From Nonomuraea aridisoli (GTDB taxonomy: Bacteria; Actinomycetota; Actinomycetes; Streptosporangiales; Streptosporangiaceae): 32,562 nt of DNA. Shown piece after piece: positions 7,672 through 15,237 of this stretch. The translations under genes and the position numbers were made by a program. The stretch covers positions 1-32,562 of the forward strand of contig NZ_POUD01000081.1 of NCBI RefSeq assembly GCF_003236395.1. Reading direction: 5' to 3'. The stretch's first letter is position 1. Each line of letters begins with the position of its first letter. The notes beneath the pieces were generated by a model. That model saw only the letters and a list, made by a program, of their open reading frames with translations, did no database searches and had not been told where the DNA came from.

Positions 7672-8154
7672 ATTCACAGGACCACCGCCAACCGGATCTG
7701 TTGCCTGAGACGAAGCGTCACCACCAGAGCAACGCTTGATCACGTGGCCTGATCCCTGCCACTGGGCCTACGGACTAGGCGAATCGACGCATGCGGCGCA
7801 GCGGTCAGCCCCGTTTCCGGGTGAGCCAGGATTCGTTCCTCACCCTGGCTCTTCGATCACCCCCGACCACGACTGACATCTGCCACCCTGTGGCGATCAC
7901 CATGTTGCATTGCGGAGGCGGCGCGACCAGAGGCCGGCGGGTGGCGCAGGTGCGGCGCGGCGGGCGTGCGATAACGGCACAGAGTCCTGCGCGCCCCGGG
8001 ACCGGCCCCAGGCCGCAGCCCGGCGCGCGCCGGCAGGCGCAGGGCCGACACCTCTTACATGACGATGCTGGACAAGGGCCTATGCGGGGAAACCACCGGC
8101 CTCCGCCCCTGGGAAATCCGCAGCCGTGGCAGCTATGACGCCTCGGAAGATCAG
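7672..8154. other. Non-coding stretch between the metallo-hydrolase and the left att site
   Basis: About 480 bases without a credible gene; open frames lack ribosome sites and family resemblance. Bases 7920-8045 are very GC-rich and contain CGGGACCGGCCCCAGGCCGC (7997-8016), which recurs with one added C inside the element at 10475. Bases 8143-8158 repeat the sequence at 6228-6243. It is probably eroded junk from earlier integrations. Confidence 0.5.
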
Positions 8155-8252
8155 AAAGGCCCTCTCCCCGTACTCGGGAAGAGGGCCTTTCGCCTGCGGA
8201 GGATCGGGGATTTGAACCCCGGATGGCCGGTAAGACCAAACCGCATTAGCAG
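8155..8252. repeat. attL: left 98-bp att copy with a 3' tRNA-Ser fragment
   Basis: Identical to 22805-22902. It holds the hairpin AAAGGCCCTC...GAGGGCCTTT (8155-8190) and, from 8197 to 8252 on the minus strand, tRNA-Ser from the discriminator base back through the T-arm, long variable arm and anticodon loop. Identity ends at 8252, one base beyond the anticodon loop's conserved part, so crossover within the anticodon loop is likely. The tRNA fragment lacks the D-arm and 5' acceptor strand and is non-functional. Confidence 0.92.
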
Positions 8253-8338
8253 CTCGGAGCTCGACCGTTCCGATCGGCTCCACCTGGACCAACGCGCTTG
8301 ACTGGTCCATCTGGAACGGCATGGGATAGCAGTGAACC

Positions 8339-8357
8339 GCAACCCGAACTGCAACCC
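8339..8357 (+). repeat. 19-bp repeat inside the left end, candidate integrase arm site
   Basis: GCAACCCGAACTGCAACCC occurs here and at 22767-22785, just inside both ends of the element. In the circular form the two copies would flank the att core at about 86 and 19 bases, the arrangement expected for arm-type binding sites of a tyrosine integrase. The function is inferred from position. Confidence 0.6.
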
Positions 8358-8369
8358 GGCCCAAGGGCG

Positions 8370-8724
8370 TCAACCGTCGTAGTCTTCGAACTCCCACTCT
8401 CCGACCCGGCCAATCTTCTCGGCGAGTTCAGTCCACGTCGGAGCCTCCAGCACTGCTATCTGGTCGCTCAGCCACTTGGCCACCTCGGCGGGACGCAGCT
8501 CGGGTACAAAGAGCCAATGGCGGCCGATGGAAAAGGGATGCCGTCGCAGTTGATCGGCGAGGGCCGATGGGTTGAGACGGTGAGCTGGAACCGTTCCTCG
8601 CCCGGCTCTCCCTGGGGCCGACGTACATCTCCAGCAGCTCACAGGCATAGGCAGAGTAGTCGATGCTTCGTTCGAGTTCGAGTTCGAGGTCTGGCCGTCG
8701 GAAGGCCGGCACTTGCGCTCTCAT
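8370..8724 (-). pseudogene. Imm8-family immunity protein gene with two frameshifts
   Basis: Three minus-strand frames join into one Imm8-like protein: from ATG 8724, a frame reading ...LERSIDYSAYACELLEMYVGP; a short middle frame reading GEPGEERFQLTVSTHRPS; and a third frame reading ALADQLRRHPFSIGRHWLFV...PTWTELAEKIGRVGEWEFEDY. The order (VGPxGExGEExF, RHxLxV, WxExxxKIxRxxxWEFExY) is the signature of Imm8, small cytosolic proteins that neutralise polymorphic toxins. Two single-base indels within roughly 60 bases (about 8565-8615) break the gene. No cognate toxin is nearby. Either the gene is decaying cargo or the sequence has indel errors here. Confidence 0.75.
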
Positions 8725-8959
8725 CGCCCAATGATCGCGCGCAACAGGGTGAAGCTATGAGCGGGGCTGCCAGCTTGGGAAACCTCCCGAGAACACAAAC
8801 TTTGAACTTGGAGAACGTTGAACTGAGCCTACGGCGGTTGAGCCACCACGGATCCCCGCTTGCACCCGCTGATCGCCGATCTAACGGGCACGGCTCCCTA
8901 CGTAGCAGCGCGGCAGCGTTCTCTGGCCACACCGATAGCAATGCCACACAGCAGGAGTA

Positions 8960-10081
8960 TTACGTGGAGCCTCCTGGTCTGGCCCACTCGTCCATGGCCT
9001 CCGTGGTGCTTGCCAGCACCTGTTCGACGAGCTCGTTCAAATTGGCGAGGTCTTTGCAGGAGGGAAAGTAGACCGGCGCAAGGCCAAACACCGGGTCATT
9101 GAGGTCGACCTTCGATAGGTCGATGCGTGAGTCAAGGTTGTAATGCATCAGGGTGTTACGGAAAGGCTTGGCACTTCGATCCATTATCGTCTGCGCGGCA
9201 GATGTGTCGAGAATTTCCTGCAGGACCCGGGTCGACCGAGGCGTAAGCGAGTACCTCTCGTCGAGGCGCAGGATTTGCAGACTCCCAAGAACCTGATAAA
9301 GGGTCAGGAACCTGATTTTAAACTCCGTATAATCATATTTTCCATTAGCGTCAGGCGATGGGATGACTGCGTTTACGAAGTTAGCCATGCAACGAAACAC
9401 CGTTAGAAGAGCGTTGAGATCCTGACTACCAGGGCCATCGAAACCTCGGCTGTAATATTCGGCGGAACGAACGTCGTCGCCAATCCTACCCATTTGCCGT
9501 GGGTCGATCTGACTAAAGAATGTACCCCCGCCCTCGGCAGGAATCTGAGCGCCCAGCCATCCAAAGTAACGGCCGTACTGCTGGGAAAATGCCCTCATCT
9601 CTTGACCCGTCATTGCCAGCGTGTCACGTGGCGACAGGCCGAGATGGAAGTTTGCGGCGTGAGTCGTCGAAATAAGTCGCGTAGCGTAAGAAAACAGGCC
9701 GAGGTCGGTCTCGAGGAATCGGAACAGCCGTGGCGTATTACCAGTGAAATGCTCAGTGTGCGTCGCAAGGATCTCGTCGCGGAAGTAGTCGAGCTGCCCG
9801 TCAATGCCACGTTTGGTGTCCTCGAAAAGCTTCAGACTGTGGCGGGAACGCGCCACGATCTCCTTGAAGTCAGCTGACACATGCGCCGCAATCATCGGGT
9901 CAGTCTTGGCTAGCTTCGCATACGACTCGTGAACAAAAAGTGCGATGTACGGCATCACGCAGAGGGAGAATAGTCCGACGCATTCAGCGCGACTAGGGTG
10001 ACGGAAGTCAGCAGCTAGTCGACCAACCCAGGCCGTGTCGTTCGCTATGCCCTGCTGGATGACCCTCTGCCGAATATCCAC
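8960..10081 (-). CDS. HEPN-like hypothetical protein (373 aa), cargo
   Basis: A soluble, largely helical protein of about 373 residues that I cannot assign to a named family. The C-terminal third contains FRNTLMHYNLDSR, in which R308-N309-x3-H313 matches the Rx4-6H motif (polar residue after Arg) of HEPN ribonucleases, preceded and followed by long helices as expected for a HEPN bundle. The N-terminal half has Phe/Tyr-rich helices (GLFSLCVMPYIALFVHESYAKL). The start is GTG 10081 with GGAG only 3 bases away, so it may lie elsewhere. GC content is lower than in the element backbone. Placement next to the DUF262-HEPN pair suggests a defence or toxin role, but this rests on one motif. Confidence 0.65.
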   Translation of the reverse strand: MDIRQRVIQQGIANDTAWVGRLAADFRHPSRAECVGLFSLCVMPYIALFVHESYAKLAKTDPMIAAHVSADFKEIVARSRHSLKLFEDTKRGIDGQLDYFRDEILATHTEHFTGNTPRLFRFLETDLGLFSYATRLISTTHAANFHLGLSPRDTLAMTGQEMRAFSQQYGRYFGWLGAQIPAEGGGTFFSQIDPRQMGRIGDDVRSAEYYSRGFDGPGSQDLNALLTVFRCMANFVNAVIPSPDANGKYDYTEFKIRFLTLYQVLGSLQILRLDERYSLTPRSTRVLQEILDTSAAQTIMDRSAKPFRNTLMHYNLDSRIDLSKVDLNDPVFGLAPVYFPSCKDLANLNELVEQVLASTTEAMDEWARPGGST

Positions 10082-10748
10082 GGACTCCAGTGTAGGCCTT
10101 TGGGTTGTCCCGCTATGCCAACTTCAAATCGCTCGCGATAGCAACTAGTACCAATGCCCTTGCCAGCCCAGCTACCGGCGGCCGGGGCCGGCCCCATGTG
10201 CCCGGCCGCCAGCGGGCGACGGACCGCGAGGGGGCGCGGAGCACCACGCCGATGCACCCGCAACTCAGAGGCCATCAGTCACGGTGCCCGGTGGGGCAGG
10301 GCTGAGGAACGAAGCCCTGGACCTCCGATCGTCCCCGGCCACGTACGACGTCCAGCCATGCAGTGGCGATCGTAAGGGCTGCATCTGTGCGGCGGCGTGG
10401 CAACCCCGGCCGGTGGGTTCGGTTCGTACGGCGGGGTCGGCGTGCGGTGGCCGGCCCGGTGTCCCGCCGCCGTTCGGGACCGGCCCCCAGGCCGCACGCC
10501 CGGACGGCGGGCGGGCGGAGGGCCGGGGGGGTACGGCGGTGCGGCGCGCCGCCGCTTGATCCTTACTAGGGCTATTCGGCAGTGATCTGGATACGCCTTT
10601 TCGAGCCGCATTCAACTCACGTGCCCTTCCGACGACGAACCTTCGCGAAAAAGGACGCATCTAAGGCACCGCCTCAACAATTCCAGATTTCAAATAATAA
10701 GCAATGCAGTGACAGCCCACACCACTCGCCCATACCTGCGCTTCTCTA
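10082..10748. other. Non-coding, strongly structured GC-rich region between cargo genes
   Basis: About 670 bases without a credible gene. GGCGGCCGGG (10177-10186) and CCCGGCCGCC (10201-10210) form a perfect 10-bp hairpin. Bases 10380-10560 are extremely GC-rich with many potential stems and share a ~21-base motif (10475-10496) with 7997-8017. Rolling-circle actinomycete plasmids carry a structured non-coding locus (sti/single-strand origin), and transfer loci are also non-coding; either is possible here. The flanks (10565-10748) become AT-richer toward the HEPN gene. Confidence 0.5.
10177..10210. terminator. Strong 10-bp GC hairpin
   Basis: GGCGGCCGGG and CCCGGCCGCC are separated by 14 bases. 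It has no T-tail. It could end the leftward DUF262-HEPN transcript before the next minus-strand gene, or be part of a structured replication or transfer site. Confidence 0.4.
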
Positions 10749-11504
10749 TCACTGATTCCATGGCGCCGGTGTTCTTCCAAGGCTGATGGCATAGGCGGTC
10801 ACCTCGCTACGAAGCTGGTCATATATAATCCCGGACAAATGCATCAGAAAATGCATGTCCAGCCTTACTTCCGCTGAAGACAGGGAAACCCCTGCTCCAC
10901 TATGAGCAATCGAATTCCGGGCTCTCACGATTCGGGCTAGTTCTTCACGAGGACTACGAATCACTCGCCCAGGCAGTCCGGGAATTTCTGGAGCGGCAAA
11001 GGTAGACGAAAATTCCTGATTAATCCTTTTCCATGGATCCTTGATACCGACAAGCCTCAAAAGATCTTTGACTGTATCAGGCCCCGGATTTCCTCCTGTA
11101 TCAATTGCGTGGTCACTCCAAATGCGATCCGCAACATAGTGCCGTGCGATCATCAATGTCTCGGCCAGTCGAACAGAATTATCTCTGCTGACTCCATGTC
11201 TCTTATTCTGCAGGGCGACATTTATGTTCTGCTGAACGATATGCAATTGGAGTTCTTCAGGCAATTCGCTAAGGAGAATCTGCGGACTTGAGCTAGCATA
11301 TTGATCTAGAGCATATGTCACGACATCCCGCAAAAATTCCTCGAATCGTGCACACAGTAAGACAACAGCCCCGGAGACGAACGGTTGGTAGGTTATTGAC
11401 TGTCTGAAGTAAGTGAGTGACGGATCTCTGTCGACAACTGCGTCGGCTACGCTTAGTAATTCAGCAACGTCCTTAAGCTGATGTGTGAACTTCTTCCGAG
11501 GCAT
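10749..11504 (-). CDS. HEPN-domain RNase-like protein (MAE_28990/MAE_18760 type)
   Basis: A 251-residue helical protein. An N-terminal bundle (residues ~1-75; FVSGAVVLLCARFEEFLRDVVTYAL) is followed by a linker and a second bundle holding R196-N-S-I-A-H201 (in IVRARNSIAHSGAGVSL), the Rx4H catalytic signature of HEPN ribonucleases. The N-terminal 'CARFEEFLRDVV' helix and late RNxxxHxG motif are typical of the MAE_28990/MAE_18760-like group, which commonly lies next to DUF262 genes. It starts 3 bases after the DUF262 stop on the same strand, so the two are translationally coupled. GC is clearly lower than in the backbone, a sign of separate acquisition. Likely the RNA-cleaving effector of a two-gene defence module. 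Confidence 0.8.
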   Translation of the reverse strand: MPRKKFTHQLKDVAELLSVADAVVDRDPSLTYFRQSITYQPFVSGAVVLLCARFEEFLRDVVTYALDQYASSSPQILLSELPEELQLHIVQQNINVALQNKRHGVSRDNSVRLAETLMIARHYVADRIWSDHAIDTGGNPGPDTVKDLLRLVGIKDPWKRINQEFSSTFAAPEIPGLPGRVIRSPREELARIVRARNSIAHSGAGVSLSSAEVRLDMHFLMHLSGIIYDQLRSEVTAYAISLGRTPAPWNQ

Positions 11505-11507
11505 GCC

Positions 11508-12656
11508 TCACTGCCCCAGCGCTCTGCGAATCACGTCTCGAATTCTAGCTACCCTATGTTTGAGCGCGGCAGGAGAGTTCATCGTTGCAGGGGACATCGA
11601 ACTAGCGAAATCGAAATTCCTGAACATGTCTCGCAGCCCTTCTTGTATTGCTTGTGCATGCCCAGCTATATCTTCATAATCAAAGTCTTTTACTGCTAGC
11701 ATCTGCGCTTCATACACAGCGAGCGAGATTTGCGTCGACTCCCTTTCCGCAACTGTATTCCATCGACGAAAAAGCAAGGGGCCGAAGGCAAGGATAGCTT
11801 TATCTAGAGCATCGAGGAACTCTTGCCTCATATTGGTCAGTTCCACCGCGCTGAGATAACTATTGTCGCGCATGTATTCAGTGAGTGAATTGGAGGCCGA
11901 GGCCAGCGGGTACATCCCGTGTTCTCGCAAAACAAAGAATCTTAGGACCAACTCGGCATCTCTCATTTCCCGCCACATAGCGGAGCTATGACTCTTTGCA
12001 CCTATCCCGAGCGCTTCACGGAACTTTGGATGTTCGGATAGTTCCATGATGAGATCATCCAGCGGTCCACGGTAGATACCGTGCCGCAGTTCCTGAGCGT
12101 TCAGCGCCACGCCTCCCGCGTTCAACCGATGAAACAGCTCGTATTGAATTGTCGGGTCCGAGGCGTTCAAAATTATCACCGCCCGAACGCCGGCCCTGCT
12201 TATGAGTGATCGCTGTAGAATAGGATCCAACTGCCCAAATGTTAGCCCTTCGGCTTCATAGAAAACACTCAAGTTACGCAGCGCATATTCGCCTTTCGCG
12301 AACTCATATATCGCTGCTAGCCTCTGTTTTCCATCGATAATTTGAAACGTATAATCCCCTTCTTCATTGAGATAGACTGGAGGTATAGGAATAGACAGCA
12401 GAAGAGACTCTACGAGCCGAGATTTGCGGCCTATGTCCCAGCGGTCACGCCTCTGATAAGGCGTATTCAAGTCGAGATTCCTCTCGTCCACGAGCCGCAC
12501 GATTGAGTCAACCGTGTAATCGATTACGTTCGTGAAGATCTCTCTACGCGCTTGCTCCCATCTCCTTCTCACTACCTGCTTTTCCTCCGCCGACCGGGAG
12601 TCCGAATCCAACTCCTCGGCGGTCTCCTCAATATCTCGCTCATTCTCGCGACTCAT
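11508..12656 (-). CDS. DUF262 (GmrS/ParB-like) protein without a DUF1524 nuclease
   Basis: 382 residues. The acidic N-terminus (~30 residues) is followed by a DUF262 domain: DRWDIGRKSRLVESLLLSIPIPPVYL, the D108-G-K-Q-R112 motif in IIDGKQRLAAIYEF, and the later FHRLNAGGVALNAQELRHGIYRG. DUF262 is the ParB/sulfiredoxin-fold NTP-binding domain found in GmrSD-type modification-dependent restriction enzymes. No DUF1524/HNH nuclease with its HxxP motif follows; the C-terminal part is helical. GGAGG sits 6 bases before ATG 12656. It is the first gene of an operon with the HEPN gene. I infer a sensor/regulator subunit that controls the HEPN effector. Confidence 0.88.
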   Translation of the reverse strand: MSRENERDIEETAEELDSDSRSAEEKQVVRRRWEQARREIFTNVIDYTVDSIVRLVDERNLDLNTPYQRRDRWDIGRKSRLVESLLLSIPIPPVYLNEEGDYTFQIIDGKQRLAAIYEFAKGEYALRNLSVFYEAEGLTFGQLDPILQRSLISRAGVRAVIILNASDPTIQYELFHRLNAGGVALNAQELRHGIYRGPLDDLIMELSEHPKFREALGIGAKSHSSAMWREMRDAELVLRFFVLREHGMYPLASASNSLTEYMRDNSYLSAVELTNMRQEFLDALDKAILAFGPLLFRRWNTVAERESTQISLAVYEAQMLAVKDFDYEDIAGHAQAIQEGLRDMFRNFDFASSMSPATMNSPAALKHRVARIRDVIRRALGQ

Positions 12657-12944
12657 GTTGTACCTCCGTCGTATCTTCCGATTTGATCCAGAAGTGGGTA
12701 TTCAGCGTTCACTATTCGGAAATAGCTGTACGGGCGAGCAGAGCTCAAGCTACTCTGAAAACCGCTTCAAGGCATCATACCGAGGTACATGTATTGGGAG
12801 AAGGTGTAGTATCGAATAAGTGGCCCGGTGTTTGTTCTAACGAGCCTCATCCTGAGGGCCAGATACCGGCTACCTTCAGGGGCTACGCCGCGTGCTCTCA
12901 GGGAAACCATGTACGCCGCATGGTCAAGGCGGTAACTTCACCGT
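12657..12944. promoter_or_regulatory. Divergent promoter region between DUF262-HEPN and Nudix genes
   Basis: About 290 non-coding bases, less GC-rich on the DUF262 side. It must hold the leftward promoter for DUF262-HEPN and the rightward one for the Nudix gene. I see no clear operator matching the GntR sites elsewhere in the element. Confidence 0.45.
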
Positions 12945-13508
12945 GTGGGTAGTGACGCTGAGCTGACGCGCTGGGTTGTGCATGGGGAGCGGCTGGTCTA
13001 TGACAACCGCTGGATCCGACTGGGGCTCGCCGATGTCGAAATTCCGGGTGGGGAGCGGTTCGAGCATCACGTGGTGCATCTGGATCGGGCGGCGATCACG
13101 GTTGTGCTGGACGAGCAAGACCGCGTGTTGCTGATGTGGCGGCATCGGTTCGTGTTCGATCGGTGGGGGTGGGAGCTTCCTGGTGGGTTGGTTGAGAATG
13201 GTGAGGATCCGATCGTGACCGCCGCCCGGGAGGTCGAGGAGGAGACTGGGTATCGGCCGAAAAATGTTCGGCATCTGGTGAGCTATCAGCCGATGGCTGG
13301 CATGGTGGATGCGGAGCACCTGCTGTTCGTGGCGCGTGGGGCCGAGCTGGTGGGCAAGCCTGAGGGTGAGGTGGAGGCCGACCGGATCGAGTGGGTTCCC
13401 ATGGCGGAGATTCCCGGGATGATTGCTCGCGGGGACATCTGGACGTCTGGGACGTTGATTGGGTTGCTTCAGGCTCAGGTGTGGCTCAGCGGCCGAGGGC
13501 GTGGTTGA
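12945..13508 (+). CDS. Nudix hydrolase, probable Pif-like immunity factor
   Basis: 187 residues with a complete Nudix box: GLVENGEDPIVTAAREVEEETGY matches Gx5Ex7REUxEExGU at residues ~84-106. The fold begins with LVYDNRWIRLGLADVEIPGG, like ADP-ribose/nucleoside-diphosphate-sugar pyrophosphatases. pSAM2-type elements carry a Nudix protein (Pif) that prevents redundant transfer between cells already harbouring the element; position on this element makes that role likely, though not proven. The GTG at 12945 lacks a clear ribosome site. The 3' end overlaps the convergent HTH/TPR regulator by 23 bases. Confidence 0.85.
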   Translation: MGSDAELTRWVVHGERLVYDNRWIRLGLADVEIPGGERFEHHVVHLDRAAITVVLDEQDRVLLMWRHRFVFDRWGWELPGGLVENGEDPIVTAAREVEEETGYRPKNVRHLVSYQPMAGMVDAEHLLFVARGAELVGKPEGEVEADRIEWVPMAEIPGMIARGDIWTSGTLIGLLQAQVWLSGRGRG

Positions 13509-14703
13509 CGGCTTTCGAGAGGTCGTCGATGCGGCGGCGTTGTCTGCGGCTTCCAGTCATGATGGCGAGCTGCTGGGCACGCTGGATGTGGGGCTGGGCG
13601 GCTTCGGGGTCGCCGGCGGCCAGCAGAGCGTGGGCGAGGTCGCAGCGGACGCCGGATTCGGCTCTGTTGTAGGTGCCGTCCATGCCAGCCAGGGCTGAGC
13701 GGAGGTCTTCGGCGGTGTCGGGGTCTCCGAAGCGTACGAGGCAGTTGCCGCGCCAGCGGGCCATGTGGTGGGCGTTGATGGATAGGTACGGCATGTCCGG
13801 GTCTGCATCGCCCTCGGGGAGTAGGGCGGTGGCCTGGTCGAGAGCGGCGCGGCAGGTGATCTGGTCGCCGAGGACGGCCGCGGCCTCTGCCTCAGCTGCC
13901 GACAGCCAGGTACGGAGGCGGGCCGGCGCTTTGGCGCGGTGCTGGTTGTGGATGTGTTGGAGGAGTTCGGTGGCTTCGGCGGGGCGGCCGACTTCCATGA
14001 GGACGTATGCCTGTTCGCCGGAGACGTAGGCCAGCAGGGCCGGGTCGTCGGCTTCGAGTGCGGCGGCCTTGGCGCGTTCGTAGTGGGTCCAGGCGTCGTT
14101 CAGCGCCAGGGTGTTGATGGCCTGCCATCCTGCGAGTGACGCGGTCTCGGCCAGCAGGTGTGCCAGTTGGGCGCGGAGGCCGGGGCGTATGGCGTGGCGG
14201 TGGGCGCGTTCGATCTGGGCCATCTGGGCGTGCATCTTGTCGGCGATGGCCGGGCCTCCGAGGCGGCGGTCCAGCAGGCGCAGGTTGTTGGTGTCGGTAC
14301 GCAGGATCATGACCGTCGTGGCGTCGACCACTGCGGCGGCGTCCAGGCGGTTGATGAGTTCGGTGGTCTGCTCCTCATGCTCGTCGTCGTGGTCACCGGT
14401 GGGTGAGGCGATGTCGAGCGGGGCCAGGCCGAGGATCATGCGGGCGTGGTCGGGCAGGCGGAGGCCGGCGGCGATGCGTTCGATGACGGCGAGTTCTTTG
14501 ATCGTGCCGTTGCCGCGCAGGATGGCGTTGACGCGAGGCTGGCCGAGGCCGGTGGCGGTGCCGATACGGACCTGGCTGGCGCCGTATTTCACCGCAAGAC
14601 CGAAAAGTCCGGCAATGTCGCGTTCTCTGAGAATGCGCCGTGTCTGTTCCTGTTCCCAGACGACGGCGGGTAGCTCAATGGGGTCGAACGCGCCATTTTG
14701 CAT
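13486..14703 (-). CDS. HTH/TPR transcriptional regulator of the element
   Basis: 405 residues. The N-terminal ~95 residues carry an XRE-like HTH (AGLFGLAVKYGASQVRIGTATGLGQPRVNAILRGNGTI), and the rest is a series of helical pairs resembling tetratricopeptide repeats (e.g. HYERAKAAALEADDPALLAYVSGEQAYVLMEVGRPAEATELL). This layout is common in actinomycete element-borne and signalling regulators that bind a peptide or small ligand with the TPR part. ATG 14703 is chosen because GGAGG lies 6 bases upstream; the frame extends to 15129 but that part overlaps the divergent gene and lacks such a site. An inverted repeat in the divergent gap may be its operator. Confidence 0.82.
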   Translation of the reverse strand: MQNGAFDPIELPAVVWEQEQTRRILRERDIAGLFGLAVKYGASQVRIGTATGLGQPRVNAILRGNGTIKELAVIERIAAGLRLPDHARMILGLAPLDIASPTGDHDDEHEEQTTELINRLDAAAVVDATTVMILRTDTNNLRLLDRRLGGPAIADKMHAQMAQIERAHRHAIRPGLRAQLAHLLAETASLAGWQAINTLALNDAWTHYERAKAAALEADDPALLAYVSGEQAYVLMEVGRPAEATELLQHIHNQHRAKAPARLRTWLSAAEAEAAAVLGDQITCRAALDQATALLPEGDADPDMPYLSINAHHMARWRGNCLVRFGDPDTAEDLRSALAGMDGTYNRAESGVRCDLAHALLAAGDPEAAQPHIQRAQQLAIMTGSRRQRRRIDDLSKAVNHALGR

Positions 14704-14759
14704 TGCTGACCTCCGGATTCTTCCTGCCCGGATAGTGCATTGCCGTGTGGCGGAGCCTA

Positions 14760-14789
14760 TATCCCATCGTCGTATATCAGCGTGGGATA
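14760..14789. promoter_or_regulatory. Inverted repeat in the divergent promoter, candidate operator
   Basis: TATCCCA (14760-14766) and TGGGATA (14783-14789), extended by CCTA.../...GG on the outer sides, lie between the HTH/TPR regulator and the plus-strand gene at 14824. Placement suggests control of both genes by the HTH/TPR protein. Confidence 0.45.
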
Positions 14790-14823
14790 GGTAAGAAAAA
14801 CATCGGCAATCATGCTGTCCGGC

Positions 14824-15237
14824 ATGACAACGCCAGTCAGATGCACAGAGTGCGAGGGACGGGGCTGGAAGATCGTCACCCGGCGCGGCCACGTGACGGC
14901 TTCGGGGCTGGGCCTGGCGGCATCCGCCCAAGAGGACTGCCTGCATTGTGCGGGGCCGACCGAGACGCCGCAGGAGCGCTTCGAGTGGGAGGTGCGGATC
15001 CCCTCCGAGCAGGGCGACGCCCTGGGACCGTGCGGGTCCTCCCTGTTCCAGGCCACCGCCATGGATGAGCTGCGCAAGGCGATGCGGAACATGCCGGTCG
15101 GCACCCCTGTCCGAGGCAGCATCGTGCACAAGGTCTTTGACTTCGGCGCAAGTTCGGACGGTTGGTCAAGTCGCCAAATCTTCCGGGCGTATCTGGACCC
15201 GGCGGGTTCCGTGCTATTCGAGCGGACCGCGCCATGA
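14824..15237 (+). CDS. Hypothetical protein with N-terminal zinc-ribbon-like cysteines
   Basis: 137 residues. The start shows CTECEGRGW (a CxxCxGxG knuckle as in DnaJ-type zinc fingers) followed about 35 residues later by CLHC, so a four-Cys zinc site is likely. The remainder has mixed strands (FEWEVRIP, QIFRAYLDP). An ATG at 14812 is an alternative start; neither has a clear ribosome site. It is the first of three overlapping genes (ATGA junctions at 15234 and 15566), a likely operon divergent from the HTH/TPR regulator. Function unknown. Confidence 0.6.
   Translation: MTTPVRCTECEGRGWKIVTRRGHVTASGLGLAASAQEDCLHCAGPTETPQERFEWEVRIPSEQGDALGPCGSSLFQATAMDELRKAMRNMPVGTPVRGSIVHKVFDFGASSDGWSSRQIFRAYLDPAGSVLFERTAP

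Noticed and set aside
8155..8252. Second functional tRNA-Ser gene
   Set aside because: Only the 3' half is present; the D-arm, 5' acceptor strand and anticodon 5' stem are missing.
8860..9102. Open frame beginning MHPLIADLTGTAPYVAAR
   Set aside because: No ribosome site, the second half is low-complexity Arg/Pro, and it overlaps the HEPN-like gene on the other strand.
10165..10570. Several overlapping open frames in GC-rich DNA
   Set aside because: They are long only because stop codons are rare at this GC content; composition is Arg/Pro/Gly-rich with no family pattern and no ribosome sites.
14704..15129. Longer N-terminus for the HTH/TPR regulator
   Set aside because: It overlaps the divergent zinc-ribbon gene and has no ribosome site, whereas ATG 14703 has GGAGG at 6 bases and starts a sensible domain.
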